Both the position numbers and the translations under genes were made by a program. A model generated the notes under the pieces. It saw nothing but the letters and a program-made list of their open reading frames with translations, was not told the origin of the DNA and made no database searches. A DNA stretch of 64,000 bases from Rhizobium freirei PRF 81 (GTDB lineage: Bacteria > Pseudomonadota > Alphaproteobacteria > Rhizobiales > Rhizobiaceae): assembly GCF_000359745.1 (NCBI RefSeq), contig NZ_AQHN01000006.1:1-64000 (forward strand), in the 5' to 3' direction. This document shows, piece after piece, positions 9,595 to 17,768 of this stretch (within the stretch, counting starts at the first letter, position 1; each line of letters starts with the position of its first letter).

Positions 9595-9784
9595 ACCCCC
9601 TCTGTCACTTCGTGACATCTCCCCCACAAGGGGGGAGATTGGTCACCTGCCGCACCGATCTGCCTCAAATCAACATTGCATCAGCAGAAACTGTAGACCA
9701 TCGAGTTGTTAAGAGCTGCAGCAAACTCCCAACGATCTCCCCCCCCTAGTGGGGGAGATGTCGCGATAGCGACAGAGGGGGGTA
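9594..9784 (-). repeat. MITE-like repeat, copy A (~190 bp)
   Basis: The element begins TACCCCCTCTGTC and ends GACAGAGGGGGGTA, which are terminal inverted repeats. Inside each end is a second hairpin (ACATCTCCCCC...GGGGGAGAT). The reverse complement matches the element at 22454-22644 along its length, including GATCGTTGGGAGTT and ACCAATCTCCCCCCTT. It holds no gene. It adjoins the truncated HAD gene on one side and the acetylpolyamine deacetylase promoter region on the other. Confidence 0.85.
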
Positions 9785-9874
9785 TCCGAGGCGTTCAAGT
9801 CCGCATCTCGGTCTTTTTTCCTTGCCGCGATCCATGTAAGCCTTTGCGTCGGCAAGATAACGGAGGAGGCGAAT

Positions 9875-10900
9875 ATGCGGGTGATTTACTCGGAAGATCA
9901 CAAGCTCAGGGATGCCAGGACCGAGCTGCATGATGGCCAGCTGGTCACGCCCTTCGAAGCACCCTTCCGCGCCGAATGGATCCTCGCCGCCGTCAAGGAG
10001 GCCGGCTTTACCGATGTCGCGGCGCCTGACGCCTATGGGCTGGAAACGGCGCGCAAGGTGCATGATCCCGCCTATCTCGATTTCCTCGGCGTGGTCTGGG
10101 AGCGCTGGGTCGCAGCCGGCTTTAAGGGCGAGGCTATCTCCAATTCCTTTCCCGTCAGGCGCACCAGCCAGCGCGTGCCGGAAAATATCGTCGGCATGAT
10201 CGGCCATTATGCCAATGCCGCCGATACCTCCATTACCAAGGGGTCCTATGAGGCGGCGCTCGCTTCCATGCGCTGCGCCTTGACCGGCGCCGATTGGCTG
10301 CAATCAGGCAATCGTTTTGCCTTCGCGCTGTGCCGCCCGCCCGGCCATCATGCCGGCATCGATCTGTTCGGCGGCTATTGCTTTATCAACAATGCCGGCG
10401 TTGCGGCGCAGCGGCTGCGCGACCATGGCGCCGCCAAGGTTGCCGTGCTCGATGTCGATTTCCATCACGGCAACGGCACGCAGGACATATTCTATCGGCG
10501 GAGCGATGTCTTCACCGCCTCGCTGCATGGCGATCCGATCCATGCCTTTCCCTATTTCCTCGGCCATGCCGACGAAGAAGGCGAGGGCGATGGCCTGGGT
10601 GCCAACCGCAATTACCCCATGCCGCGCGGCACGCCATGGGATGTATGGGCGGCGGCGCTCGACGATGCGCTGGCCCGCATCAAGGCCTTCGGCGCGGAGG
10701 CGATCGTCCTCTCGCTCGGCGTCGATACGTTCGAGCGCGATCCGATCTCCTTCTTCATGTTGACCTCGCAGGATTTCATCCGCATGGGCGAGCGCATCGC
10801 AGCCGCGGGATTGCCCGTGCTCGTCTGCATGGAGGGCGGTTACGGCGTGCCCGAGATTGGCCTGAACGTTGCCAATGTGCTGAGAGGCCTCGAAGCCTGA
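9875..10900 (+). CDS. Histone deacetylase-family amidohydrolase, acetylpolyamine type
   Basis: The 341-residue protein is a class II HDAC-fold zinc hydrolase. The charge-relay pair is in RPPGHHAG (His158-His159), zinc ligands are Asp195 and His197 in DVDFHHGNGTQD, and Asp284 in LGVDTFERDP. The EGGY near residue 323 carries the transition-state Tyr. The N-terminal IYSEDHKLRDA and GGYCFINNA match acetylpolyamine aminohydrolases, which remove acetyl groups from acetylated polyamines or other small amides. A strong GGAGGAGG site precedes the ATG. An RhtA-type exporter follows 97 bp downstream; a functional link is possible but unproven. Confidence 0.9.
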   Translation: MRVIYSEDHKLRDARTELHDGQLVTPFEAPFRAEWILAAVKEAGFTDVAAPDAYGLETARKVHDPAYLDFLGVVWERWVAAGFKGEAISNSFPVRRTSQRVPENIVGMIGHYANAADTSITKGSYEAALASMRCALTGADWLQSGNRFAFALCRPPGHHAGIDLFGGYCFINNAGVAAQRLRDHGAAKVAVLDVDFHHGNGTQDIFYRRSDVFTASLHGDPIHAFPYFLGHADEEGEGDGLGANRNYPMPRGTPWDVWAAALDDALARIKAFGAEAIVLSLGVDTFERDPISFFMLTSQDFIRMGERIAAAGLPVLVCMEGGYGVPEIGLNVANVLRGLEA

Positions 10901-10997
10901 GAGGTTCTTGCATCAAAGCACCTTATTGCAGCATGAAAAGTTTGAATTTGTCACTGTAAGACCAGGCCTCTAAAACCCTCGCCCAATAGGAGAGGTC

Positions 10998-11912
10998 ATG
11001 GATCAGAAGCTTATCGAGAGTGGCACGGATGGCGGCGCGGTGCTGATGCCGCATCCGGATGTTGCGCCGTCGACCGGCGGCATTGCCGCCGGCGTGCTGA
11101 TGTGCGTGATGTCCATGTCCTGCATCCAGTTCGGCTCGGCCCTGTCGGCTCCGATCATCAACGCCTATGGACCGGTCGGTGCGACCTGGCTGCGGCTCCT
11201 CTTCGCCTCCGTCGCCTTGGCAATCGTCGTCCGCCCGAAGATCATGAGCTACAGCCGCTCGCAGTGGCTCGGCGTGTTGCCGCTCGGCACCGTATCGGCG
11301 CTGATGACGATGTCCTTCTTCTCAGCGATCGCGCGCATTCCTTTGGGTCTTGCCGTCGCCATCGAATTCCTCGGGCCTCTGCTGGTCGCGACCCTCGGCT
11401 TTGGCCTCAGCCGCCAGCTTCTCTGGCCGCTCTTCGCCGCCATCGGCGTGCTGCTGCTGGCCTATGATGGCGAGGCCTGGGTCGGCAATCTGCCTGGCAT
11501 CCTCTATGCTATCGGCGCAGGCGCGGGATGGGCCTGCTACATTCTGCTCACGAAGAAGGTCGGCAATGCCTTTCAGGGCCTCGAAGGGCTTTCCATGTCG
11601 CTGCTGGTCGCGGCGGTGGTTTCGACCCCCTTCGGCTTCGCTTCCGCCGTCCCGAATATGACGGCCTTTGGACTGCTTGAAATCGCCGGCTTGGCGCTGC
11701 TCGTTCCGCTGCTGCCCTATGTGCTGGAAATGGTGGCGCTCAGGCGCATGCCGACCTCATCCTTCGGCATCCTCATGAGCCTCGAGCCCGCCATCGGCGC
11801 CCTTGCCGGCTTTGTCATCCTGTCGCAGCCGATGACGCCGTCGCAGATGTTCGGCACGGCGCTTGTCGTTTCCGCCAGCATCGGGGCAACGGTTTTCGCC
11901 GCGAAAGACTGA
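10998..11912 (+). CDS. EamA/RhtA-family exporter (DMT superfamily)
   Basis: The 304-residue protein has about ten transmembrane helices arranged as two EamA repeats, with an inner-membrane location. Segments such as RIPLGLAVAIEFLGPL and the second repeat ALRRMPTSSFGILMSLEPAIGALAGF are typical of the RhtA threonine/homoserine exporter branch of the drug/metabolite transporter superfamily. A TAGGAGAGG ribosome-binding site precedes the ATG. It probably exports amino acids or related metabolites; the actual substrate cannot be deduced. Confidence 0.9.
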   Translation: MDQKLIESGTDGGAVLMPHPDVAPSTGGIAAGVLMCVMSMSCIQFGSALSAPIINAYGPVGATWLRLLFASVALAIVVRPKIMSYSRSQWLGVLPLGTVSALMTMSFFSAIARIPLGLAVAIEFLGPLLVATLGFGLSRQLLWPLFAAIGVLLLAYDGEAWVGNLPGILYAIGAGAGWACYILLTKKVGNAFQGLEGLSMSLLVAAVVSTPFGFASAVPNMTAFGLLEIAGLALLVPLLPYVLEMVALRRMPTSSFGILMSLEPAIGALAGFVILSQPMTPSQMFGTALVVSASIGATVFAAKD

Positions 11913-12011
11913 TTGGCGGCGGGTTGGTTTGCCGTCAGATCAGCGGGTTTTGCGTTTGCGGGGCTGCGCGTATCCACCTGACGAAATCGAACCCGAAATG
12001 ATCGCTCGCCC

Positions 12012-12767
12012 CTATCGTGCCGCATCTTCCAGTGTGCACTTGGGATCGATCATATCCTCTGCCGATCCCCGGGATTTGTTTGCTCCGTTTATTCTCGCCA
12101 GAATGTAGAAACCGCGCTGGCCGTCCGGCAATGTGGAGCCAAAGACGCCAACAACCACGTTTTCCATATTCGTGCGGGCTCCCTCAACACCGTCTGCGAC
12201 AACCTTCAACGGGTTCAAATCTGAGAGGTCATCGGCCGTCTGGAATATCGCCCACCAACCGGCGCTGGTCTTCAATTTTGTGAATCCGCCGCTTCCAATC
12301 TCTGTCGCATGGGTCTTCAGCAGAGCGCGAAAGCGAGGCGTCTCGCATCCCATGTGGATATGAAGCCGATCTTGCGTGCGCCAACTGGCGGCATTTATCG
12401 CTAGCGCAAAATCCTGCGGCGAAACCTTCCATGCGCGCCGGCCGATCGCTGATTGCTCTTTCCACGCTGCGCCAAAATAGTTCGGCGCTCCCGCCGCCAG
12501 AAGGCGAGGGTCTTCGATACCCGGCACGTCGGCCAGCGGCGCAAAAATCGTTCGCTCTTTGTCGGTGGGCTCGCGAAGAACGGCGTAGGACGACAATGGA
12601 TCCTGCGTCTGAACGACTTTGAGGCACGGATACGGCGATCCGGTCAAACTTGAGTTGATCTCGCAAGCTCTAACGACCAGCCCCAGGGCGGAGCGGCTGA
12701 CGAACGAGCTCATGATGATGACTGCAACAACCAGAGAAATGGAGAGAACGGCAGGACGGTGCTTCAT
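12012..12767 (-). CDS. cdh: CDP-diacylglycerol diphosphatase
   Basis: The 251-residue protein begins with a hydrophobic signal or anchor (about residues 7-30) and then shows family segments PCLKVV, VLREPTDKERTIFAP, GIEDPRLL, NYFGAAW and the catalytic HIH at 136-138 (RLHIHMGCE). Cdh hydrolyses CDP-diacylglycerol to CMP and phosphatidate at the membrane and belongs to the HIT-related fold. Length agrees with the E. coli enzyme (about 250 aa). It is convergent with the exporter gene, with a 99-bp gap. Confidence 0.92.
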   Translation of the reverse strand: MKHRPAVLSISLVVAVIIMSSFVSRSALGLVVRACEINSSLTGSPYPCLKVVQTQDPLSSYAVLREPTDKERTIFAPLADVPGIEDPRLLAAGAPNYFGAAWKEQSAIGRRAWKVSPQDFALAINAASWRTQDRLHIHMGCETPRFRALLKTHATEIGSGGFTKLKTSAGWWAIFQTADDLSDLNPLKVVADGVEGARTNMENVVVGVFGSTLPDGQRGFYILARINGANKSRGSAEDMIDPKCTLEDAAR

Positions 12768-13077
12768 GTGTGATTTCGAATTTTTGCTGACGATCCATTC
12801 ATATCCGAAGACCAGGCTTTCATGATAGCTTACCTTAAATGGCTTGCGATAGACTTGGAAGAACCACCTTCTCCGAGAATTCGACGGAGATTTCCATTGC
12901 GGCCGCCGGATACAGATATTGTCCGGACTCTTTGTCTGCCAAAGCGAGAGCCCGCCAAAACGGGAAACATTGAATTTGTGACACCGGCTGACCGGTCATG
13001 GTGCAAAGCTGTCGTGAACGCCACTCCCGTGGTTGATGGTATCTGCCATCAAATTCTGCATGCTCTCCCGATATGCG
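12768..13077. other. 310-bp intergenic region without a supported gene
   Basis: Open frames exist on both strands (for example 12830-13024 minus) but have no ribosome-binding site, no recognisable domain and basic, low-complexity composition. The stretch holds the promoter region of cdh and the 3' side of the truncated haemoglobin gene. I see no hairpin strong enough to call. Confidence 0.5.
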
Positions 13078-13545
13078 TCAAACCGTCTTCCTCGCGGGAT
13101 CGTCGAGCGCCGGATTGTAGAAGAGCGAGAGCGTCAGGCTTTTGGCGATGCGTTCGGCTGTTGCCATGAACCAATCCTTGGCCTGCTCGGAAGGTGCGAT
13201 ATCTGCAAGCGTCTGGGAAAAAAGTGCCAGCCATTCCGGAAAGAGGTCGGCCGCCATGCCCTTGACGCCGAGATGCGCCTGCACCGGCTTGCCGCCATAG
13301 GCGCCGTTCTTGAAGGCGACCGACGACCAGAAGCGCTTCATCTTTTCCATATGGTCCGGCCAACGCCCGGCAAGTTGTCCATCGAATACCGGTCCGAGCC
13401 GGGGATGCGCCTGAACGCGCCCATAGAAAGTCTCGACCAGCCTGTCGATGAAAGTGGCATCAATGCCCATAATGGCCATTTCCGCCTCGGCCTTCTCGCG
13501 AATGCCGACGAGATGAGCCGCGCGGGCTCGTAGTTCCTGTTCCAT
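13078..13545 (-). CDS. Group III truncated haemoglobin
   Basis: The 155-residue protein fits the group 3 truncated globin pattern. Tyr41 in FYGRV is the B10 residue, FDGQLAGRWPDHMEKMKRFW carries the distal E-helix with His65, and YGGKPVQAHLGV carries the proximal F8 His91. These haem proteins bind O2 or NO and are often linked to microaerobic or nitrosative stress; the specific role is not established. The start at 13545 follows GGAGAA; an upstream ATG at 13593 would add 16 residues unlike the family. The gene is divergent from mbfA. Confidence 0.9.
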   Translation of the reverse strand: MEQELRARAAHLVGIREKAEAEMAIMGIDATFIDRLVETFYGRVQAHPRLGPVFDGQLAGRWPDHMEKMKRFWSSVAFKNGAYGGKPVQAHLGVKGMAADLFPEWLALFSQTLADIAPSEQAKDWFMATAERIAKSLTLSLFYNPALDDPARKTV

Positions 13546-13771
13546 AGTGTTCTCCAGGCGCTCGGACGAGAGATCGCAGCAGCCAGCTTCCATTTCTCGT
13601 TATGTATGTAATTTGCCGGCATAGCCAAGACGTCATGGAGATGTTGCGGCAATCTGTCAAAAGCCTCTTTCTATCCGCGGGCCTCTTTGGCGATGGCCGC
13701 GAATTATCCAGCGCGATTTCTCCTTTTGACAGCGCTTCCGCGCTTGACCCGCGCAATGACCCCTTTTAAAA

Positions 13772-13786
13772 TTAGAATAATTCTAA
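13772..13786 (+). promoter_or_regulatory. Irr-type iron control element (ICE) upstream of mbfA
   Basis: TTAGAATAATTCTAA is a perfect 15-bp palindrome centred 25 bases before the mbfA start, within an AT-rich segment. It fits the TTAGAA-N3-TTCTAA core described for Irr-binding iron control elements in rhizobia. Irr represses mbfA when iron is low in Bradyrhizobium and Agrobacterium, so the position so close to the start fits repression. Confidence 0.75.
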
Positions 13787-13803
13787 AATATGAGGTTGCT
13801 CTG

Positions 13804-14787
13804 ATGTTGCTTGGCTTGTTCCGTCCGTCGAAACGCCCCTTTACCTCCCTCTCCGAGCAGGAGATTCTGGCAATTGCCATCGCGGCGGAGGAGGACGATT
13901 CGCGCATCTATCTCGCCTATGCCGATATCCTGCGCCCGAACTATCCCGAGTCCGCCAAGGTTTTCGAAGATATGGCCGAAGTCGAGGATACCCATCGCAA
14001 GACGCTGATCGATATGCATCAGCGCCGCTTCGGCGACCGCATCCCGCTGATCCGGCGTGAGCATGTGCGCGGCTTTTACGAGCGCAAGCCGGATTGGCTG
14101 CGCAAGAATCTGTCCCTGGACTCCATCCGCGAGGAAGCCGAGGCGATGGAGCAGCAGGCCTATCATTTCTATGTCGAAGCGGCCAAGCAGGTTTCGGATG
14201 CCTCCACACGCCAGCTTCTCGGCGATCTGGCGCTGGCCGAACAGGGGCACGAGGATATTGCCCGCCTGCTGGGGGACAAGCACACGCCGGAGACGGTCAA
14301 GCACGAAGAGGATGCACAGGCTCGTCGCCAGTTCGTTCTGACCTATGTGCAACCTGGCCTTGCCGGCCTGATGGATGGTTCCGTCTCAACCTTGGCGCCG
14401 ATCTTTGCCGCCGCCTTCGCCACGCAGCAAACCTGGCAGACCTTTCTCGTCGGCCTGTCGGCCTCGGTCGGCGCCGGCATCTCCATGGGTTTCACCGAAG
14501 CGGCGCATGACGACGGCAAGATTTCCGGACGCGGCTCGCCGATCAAGCGCGGCCTTGCCTGCGGCATCATGACCGCGCTTGGTGGCCTCGGTCACGCCCT
14601 GCCTTATCTCATCCCGCACTTCTGGACGGCAACGATCACCGCCGCCGTCATCGTCTTCTTCGAGCTTTGGGCGATCGCCTTCATCCAGAACAAATATATG
14701 GAGACACCGTTCCTGCGCGCTGCATTCCAGGTTGTCCTCGGCGGCTCGCTGGTGCTCGGCGCCGGCATTCTGATCGGCAACGTCTGA
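13804..14787 (+). CDS. mbfA: Membrane-bound ferritin MbfA (ferritin-like domain plus VIT1-type membrane domain)
   Basis: The 327-residue protein joins an N-terminal ferritin-like di-iron domain (residues about 15-170) to a C-terminal membrane domain of the Ccc1/VIT1 type (about 180-327). Di-iron ligand motifs include EEDD (29-32), EDTH (ExxH, 61-64), EAMEQQAYHFY and LAEQGHED. The membrane part has about five helices with the conserved GLMDGSVSTLAPIFAAAF and SVGAGISMGFTEA. MbfA exports iron and protects against iron and peroxide stress in rhizobia. The ATG at 13804 is supported by GAGG 8 bases upstream. Confidence 0.93.
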   Translation: MLLGLFRPSKRPFTSLSEQEILAIAIAAEEDDSRIYLAYADILRPNYPESAKVFEDMAEVEDTHRKTLIDMHQRRFGDRIPLIRREHVRGFYERKPDWLRKNLSLDSIREEAEAMEQQAYHFYVEAAKQVSDASTRQLLGDLALAEQGHEDIARLLGDKHTPETVKHEEDAQARRQFVLTYVQPGLAGLMDGSVSTLAPIFAAAFATQQTWQTFLVGLSASVGAGISMGFTEAAHDDGKISGRGSPIKRGLACGIMTALGGLGHALPYLIPHFWTATITAAVIVFFELWAIAFIQNKYMETPFLRAAFQVVLGGSLVLGAGILIGNV

Positions 14788-14960
14788 TGCTCGGCTGAGG
14801 CTTCCCATTGACGAAATGTTGAATTTGGGAACGCTTCAGCGGAGCTAGCGGCAAGCAGCACGTCAAGGCAAGCCAGCAGGGGCCATGAGAACCATTGACC
14901 ATTGTGGTGACGGCCAATTTGCCCTCATCCGCGCATGAGAACCGATCTTGCCACATGAGG

Positions 14961-14993
14961 AAAAACGAAAGGCCGGTCTGTGGGGCCGGCCTT
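14961..14993 (-). terminator. Intrinsic terminator of the BTLCP gene
   Basis: AAGGCCGG (14969-14976) pairs with CCGGCCTT (14986-14993) around a 9-base loop. On the minus strand it is followed by TTTCGTTTTT. It lies 25 bases beyond the BTLCP stop and, as a hairpin, also faces the end of mbfA, about 180 bp away. Confidence 0.8.
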
Positions 14994-15018
14994 CCCGCAT
15001 GAAGCGCGTGGTTCCTGC

Positions 15019-15618
15019 TTACTTGACGGCGCCGACCAGAACGTCGTTGCCGTTCTCGATGGTGACCCAACGCCCCGTGTTGAAGCTCGCCTGGCGCTTC
15101 AGATAGGAATAGGGGGTCTTCGACCAGAGCTTGATCTCGTCCTCGAGGTTGTCGAGGATATAGTCGCCCTGCTTGGTGCGCAGCGTCAGCACCGCATGGC
15201 CTTCGCCATCCGGCTTGCGCACGACCGTCATCAAGAGGTTGGAGGCGGAAATGCCGCTCTGCATCAGCAGCCTGCGCTTCAGCAGGGCGAAATCTTCGCA
15301 ATCGCCGGCGGTTTTCGGATATTCCCAATATTCTTCCTGGCCGTAGACTTCCATGTCCGTTGCCGGACGGATGGTCTTGTTGACGCGCAGGTTAACCTGG
15401 TTGATCAGCGCCCAGGCGGCGGCGTTCATGTCGACGGGGCCGACATTGCGGACCGGGCCGCATTCGTCGGTATGCCTCTGGCAAAAATCATAGTGCCCGA
15501 TAGGCTGGGAAGTGACGTTGCCGACCGTCATCGATACGCTCTGTTGAGACGCCGGCATTGCCGCCGAAGACATCGCAATCATAGCAGCGAAGGCAACCAA
15601 TACGCCCTTAATACGCAC
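15019..15618 (-). CDS. Transglutaminase-like cysteine peptidase, BTLCP family
   Basis: The protein (199 residues from the GTG at 15618) has a signal peptide (about residues 1-24) and a papain/transglutaminase-like core. The catalytic triad is visible: Cys107 in GDCEDF, His141 in GEGHAVL and Asp156 in YILDN. BTLCP proteins are bacterial periplasmic transglutaminase-like cysteine proteinases; some LapG-related ones cleave surface proteins. The GTG start is preferred because AAGGA lies upstream and the signal peptide then starts properly; upstream starts at 15624 and 15657 remain possible. A perfect CtrA-type box lies 32 bases upstream of the start. Confidence 0.88.
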   Translation of the reverse strand: MRIKGVLVAFAAMIAMSSAAMPASQQSVSMTVGNVTSQPIGHYDFCQRHTDECGPVRNVGPVDMNAAAWALINQVNLRVNKTIRPATDMEVYGQEEYWEYPKTAGDCEDFALLKRRLLMQSGISASNLLMTVVRKPDGEGHAVLTLRTKQGDYILDNLEDEIKLWSKTPYSYLKRQASFNTGRWVTIENGNDVLVGAVK

Positions 15619-15649
15619 GCCCACTATTCCTTGTATCGTCCCTGCATTT

Positions 15650-15665
15650 GTTAACAAATTGTTAA
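15650..15665 (-). promoter_or_regulatory. CtrA-type binding box upstream of the BTLCP gene
   Basis: The minus strand reads TTAACAATTTGTTAAC, which matches the full CtrA consensus TTAA-N7-TTAAC. It lies 32-47 bases before the GTG start, over the expected -35/-10 region. CtrA is the master cell-cycle regulator in alphaproteobacteria, so cell-cycle control of this secreted protease-like protein is plausible. Confidence 0.6.
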
Positions 15666-15855
15666 TGTACGGGGGCGAGGCAAGTCAATCGTTACTTAAG
15701 TGTTAACGTCGCAACCCTCTCATATGGTTAATTTTGGCACAATCGACAGGCTGGCTGCCATATTCCCGTGCCTCCTTGGATGATGGGGACACGCGAAACA
15801 AATGCCCGGCGAAGAGGCTCCGCAGGCCATCCCTCTCAAGGATATCTAATTGTTT

Positions 15856-16668
15856 TTACGGCGTATTATGAAGCGCAAGAGCCTCTGCAGCGGCCACTAT
15901 GCGCTCCAGATCCTGCGGCCGCGACAGGCGATGATCGCCGTCGCGCACAAGTGTTAACACCACGTCGTCGGCCGGCAGATGCTCGACCAGCTTTAACGAA
16001 TGCGCAAACGGCACGTCCGCGTCTTCCATGCCCTGCAGGATGTGCACGGGGCAGCCGGTCTCGATGATGCCTGTCAGCACGCGGTTGGCGCGGCCGTCCT
16101 CGATCAGGGCGCGGGTGAAGATGTTCGGCTCGGGGCTGTATTCCGAAGGTTCTTCGAAATAGCCGCGTTCCGCCAGTGAGCGCCGCTCGACGTCGGAGAG
16201 GTTTGGCTCGATGAGATCGACGGTGAAATCGGGTGCGGGCGCGATCAGGACGAGACCGGCGATTGCCGGGACCTTCTTGCGCTTGCGCAGCTCCTGAATG
16301 ACCCTGAGCGCAATCCAGCCGCCCATCGAGGAGCCGACGAGGACGATCTTCTTCGGGTTGGTATGGTCGATGACGGCGAGCGCCTCGTCCAGCCAGCGCG
16401 AGATCGTGCCGTTGGTGAACTTGCCGCCGGATTGTCCGTGGCCGGAATAGTCGAAGCGGACGCAGCCGAGGCCAAGCCGTTCCGCCAGCGCATCCAATTC
16501 CGCCGCCTTGGTGCCGCTCATGTCCGATCGATAGCCGGATAGCCATACGAAGCTGACATTTTTCGCGCCCTTGCCGGCGGCGCGCTCGAGGATGGCAATC
16601 TGGCGCTCGCCGTCGCCCGTGCCAACGGAAATGAAGGTCGGCTGGGTGGCTGTAGCTGCTTCGGACAT
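15856..16668 (-). CDS. Alpha/beta hydrolase
   Basis: The 270-residue protein has the alpha/beta hydrolase fold. The nucleophile elbow is GSSMGG with Ser114, the acid lies in GMEDADVP, and the His is in DGDHRLSR near the C terminus. FDYSGHGQSGGKF follows strand 4. It resembles ABHD10-like thioesterases and carboxylesterases. The substrate is unknown. I chose ATG 16668, which is preceded by GGGAG, because upstream residues look unrelated. It is divergent from infC with a 278-bp intergenic space. Confidence 0.88.
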   Translation of the reverse strand: MSEAATATQPTFISVGTGDGERQIAILERAAGKGAKNVSFVWLSGYRSDMSGTKAAELDALAERLGLGCVRFDYSGHGQSGGKFTNGTISRWLDEALAVIDHTNPKKIVLVGSSMGGWIALRVIQELRKRKKVPAIAGLVLIAPAPDFTVDLIEPNLSDVERRSLAERGYFEEPSEYSPEPNIFTRALIEDGRANRVLTGIIETGCPVHILQGMEDADVPFAHSLKLVEHLPADDVVLTLVRDGDHRLSRPQDLERIVAAAEALALHNTP

Positions 16669-16933
16669 CAAGAAACTCCCGGATTTTTGCTCTATAGAGC
16701 AGATTCGCGTGGCGCTGGCCCGAAAAATCCTCGATTCCCCGCGGAGAGCTTTGGCGTTATTTGGCAATGATACTGTGTCCTTCGCGCATCTCGCGTCTCT
16801 ATGACAGCTAGTTGACATGCGGGAGGTGCTTTTTTCCTGATGTCATGCTATTGACTTCAACACAGCTTTTACGACATTTCCGTCAGTTGCGCCGACGGGG
16901 AGCGAGAGGCTGCAGCAATCCGAAACAATTCGT

Positions 16934-16949
16934 GGAGAATACGACCATT
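16934..16949 (+). promoter_or_regulatory. infC ribosome-binding site and AUU start codon
   Basis: GGAG at 16934-16937 lies 9 bases before ATT (16947-16949), which is followed directly by the conserved IF-3 N terminus [13 protein letters not shown]. No ATG, GTG or TTG fits that position. In E. coli infC also starts at AUU, and IF-3 discriminates against this codon to repress its own synthesis. The same control is likely here. Confidence 0.85.
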
Positions 16950-17483
16950 CGCAGACCCTTTAAAACCGATGCGCCCGTAAAGGACGGGCCACGTTCCAAC
17001 AGGGAAATTCGCATTCCCAAAGTTCAGCTGATCGCAGCTGACGGCCAGAATATGGGCATCGTCCCAACCGACCAGGCATTGAGAATGGCAGAGGAGGCCG
17101 GTCTCGATCTGGTAGAGATTTCCCCTAATGCTGAACCGCCTGTGTGCAAGATCCTCGATCTGGGCAAGCTGAAATACGCCAACCAGAAGAAGGCCGCCGA
17201 GGCGCGCAAGAAGCAGAAGATTGTCGAAGTCAAAGAAATCAAGATGCGCCCGAACATCGACACCCATGACTATGAGGTGAAGATGAAGGCGATCGGCCGT
17301 TTCTTCGAAGAAGGCGACAAGGTGAAGGTGACCTTGAAGTTCCGTGGCCGCGAAATGGCCCACCAGGAACTCGGCATGAAGCTTCTCCAGCAGGTCAAGG
17401 AAGACACGCTCGAGATCGCCAAAGTGGAAGCCGAGCCCAAGCTCGAAGGCCGCCAGATGATGATGGTGCTTGCGCCGAAGTGA
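16947..17483 (+). CDS. infC: Translation initiation factor IF-3
   Basis: The product from ATT 16947 is 178 residues, the usual rhizobial length. The N domain runs from RRPFKTD through [14 protein letters not shown] to [16 protein letters not shown], a basic linker [18 protein letters not shown] follows, and the C domain covers [18 protein letters not shown] to the end [12 protein letters not shown]-3 binds the 30S subunit, prevents premature 50S joining and checks the start codon. It heads the conserved infC-rpmI-rplT block. An in-frame upstream extension exists (to 16812), but it has no ribosome-binding site and is not conserved in the family. Confidence 0.97.
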   Translation: MRRPFKTDAPVKDGPRSNREIRIPKVQLIAADGQNMGIVPTDQALRMAEEAGLDLVEISPNAEPPVCKILDLGKLKYANQKKAAEARKKQKIVEVKEIKMRPNIDTHDYEVKMKAIGRFFEEGDKVKVTLKFRGREMAHQELGMKLLQQVKEDTLEIAKVEAEPKLEGRQMMMVLAPK

Positions 17484-17511
17484 GGCGCAGGTCGATGTAA
17501 GAGAGGCCGGA

Positions 17512-17538
17512 GCCGTCCCATGGGCGGCTTTTTCCTTT
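17512..17538 (+). terminator. Terminator after infC
   Basis: GCCGTCCCA (17512-17520) pairs with TGGGCGGC (17521-17528) to give a tight stem, followed by TTTTTCCTTTT. It lies 28 bases after the infC stop and would separate, at least partly, infC from the rpmI-rplT transcript. Confidence 0.8.
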
Positions 17539-17594
17539 TCGGCTGCCCTGCCGCCGCCTGTCATCGATCTGCAAAGAATCGTGCGCCCGGCCCG

Positions 17595-17623
17595 TTGCAC
17601 TTCCAGGCAACTGCGGTTATAAG
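17595..17623 (+). promoter_or_regulatory. Promoter of rpmI-rplT
   Basis: TTGCAC (17595-17600), a 17-base spacer, then TATAAG (17618-17623) form a near-consensus sigma-70-type promoter. It lies beyond the infC terminator and leaves a leader of about 175 nt before the rpmI ATG. Confidence 0.65.
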
Positions 17624-17731
17624 CGCGCGTCCGAACTGACCGGCAGGGCATGCCGTGGCAGTTCAGAATGCTGGCGGGGCGGTTCGTCACCGGATCCGCC
17701 GTTCAACAACAAACGCTCCGGCACCTTTTGC

Positions 17732-17768
17732 AGCCCGGCCTGTCCGGACCTGTAGGAAGGGCTTTTTA
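17732..17768 (+). promoter_or_regulatory. Possible attenuator hairpin in the rpmI leader
   Basis: AGCCC (17732-17736) can pair with GGGCT (17759-17763), with an inner CCGG/CCGG hairpin, and is followed by TTTTTA. It lies 37 bases before the rpmI ATG. The stem is short and includes an inner loop, so it is either a weak intrinsic terminator or part of an L20-binding leader. Autoregulation of rpmI-rplT by L20 is known in other bacteria; its mode here is inferred. Confidence 0.35.

Noticed and set aside
12822..13169. 115-residue open frame on the plus strand
   Set aside because: No ribosome-binding site, no domain, Cys/Arg/Pro-rich, and it runs into the haemoglobin gene on the other strand.
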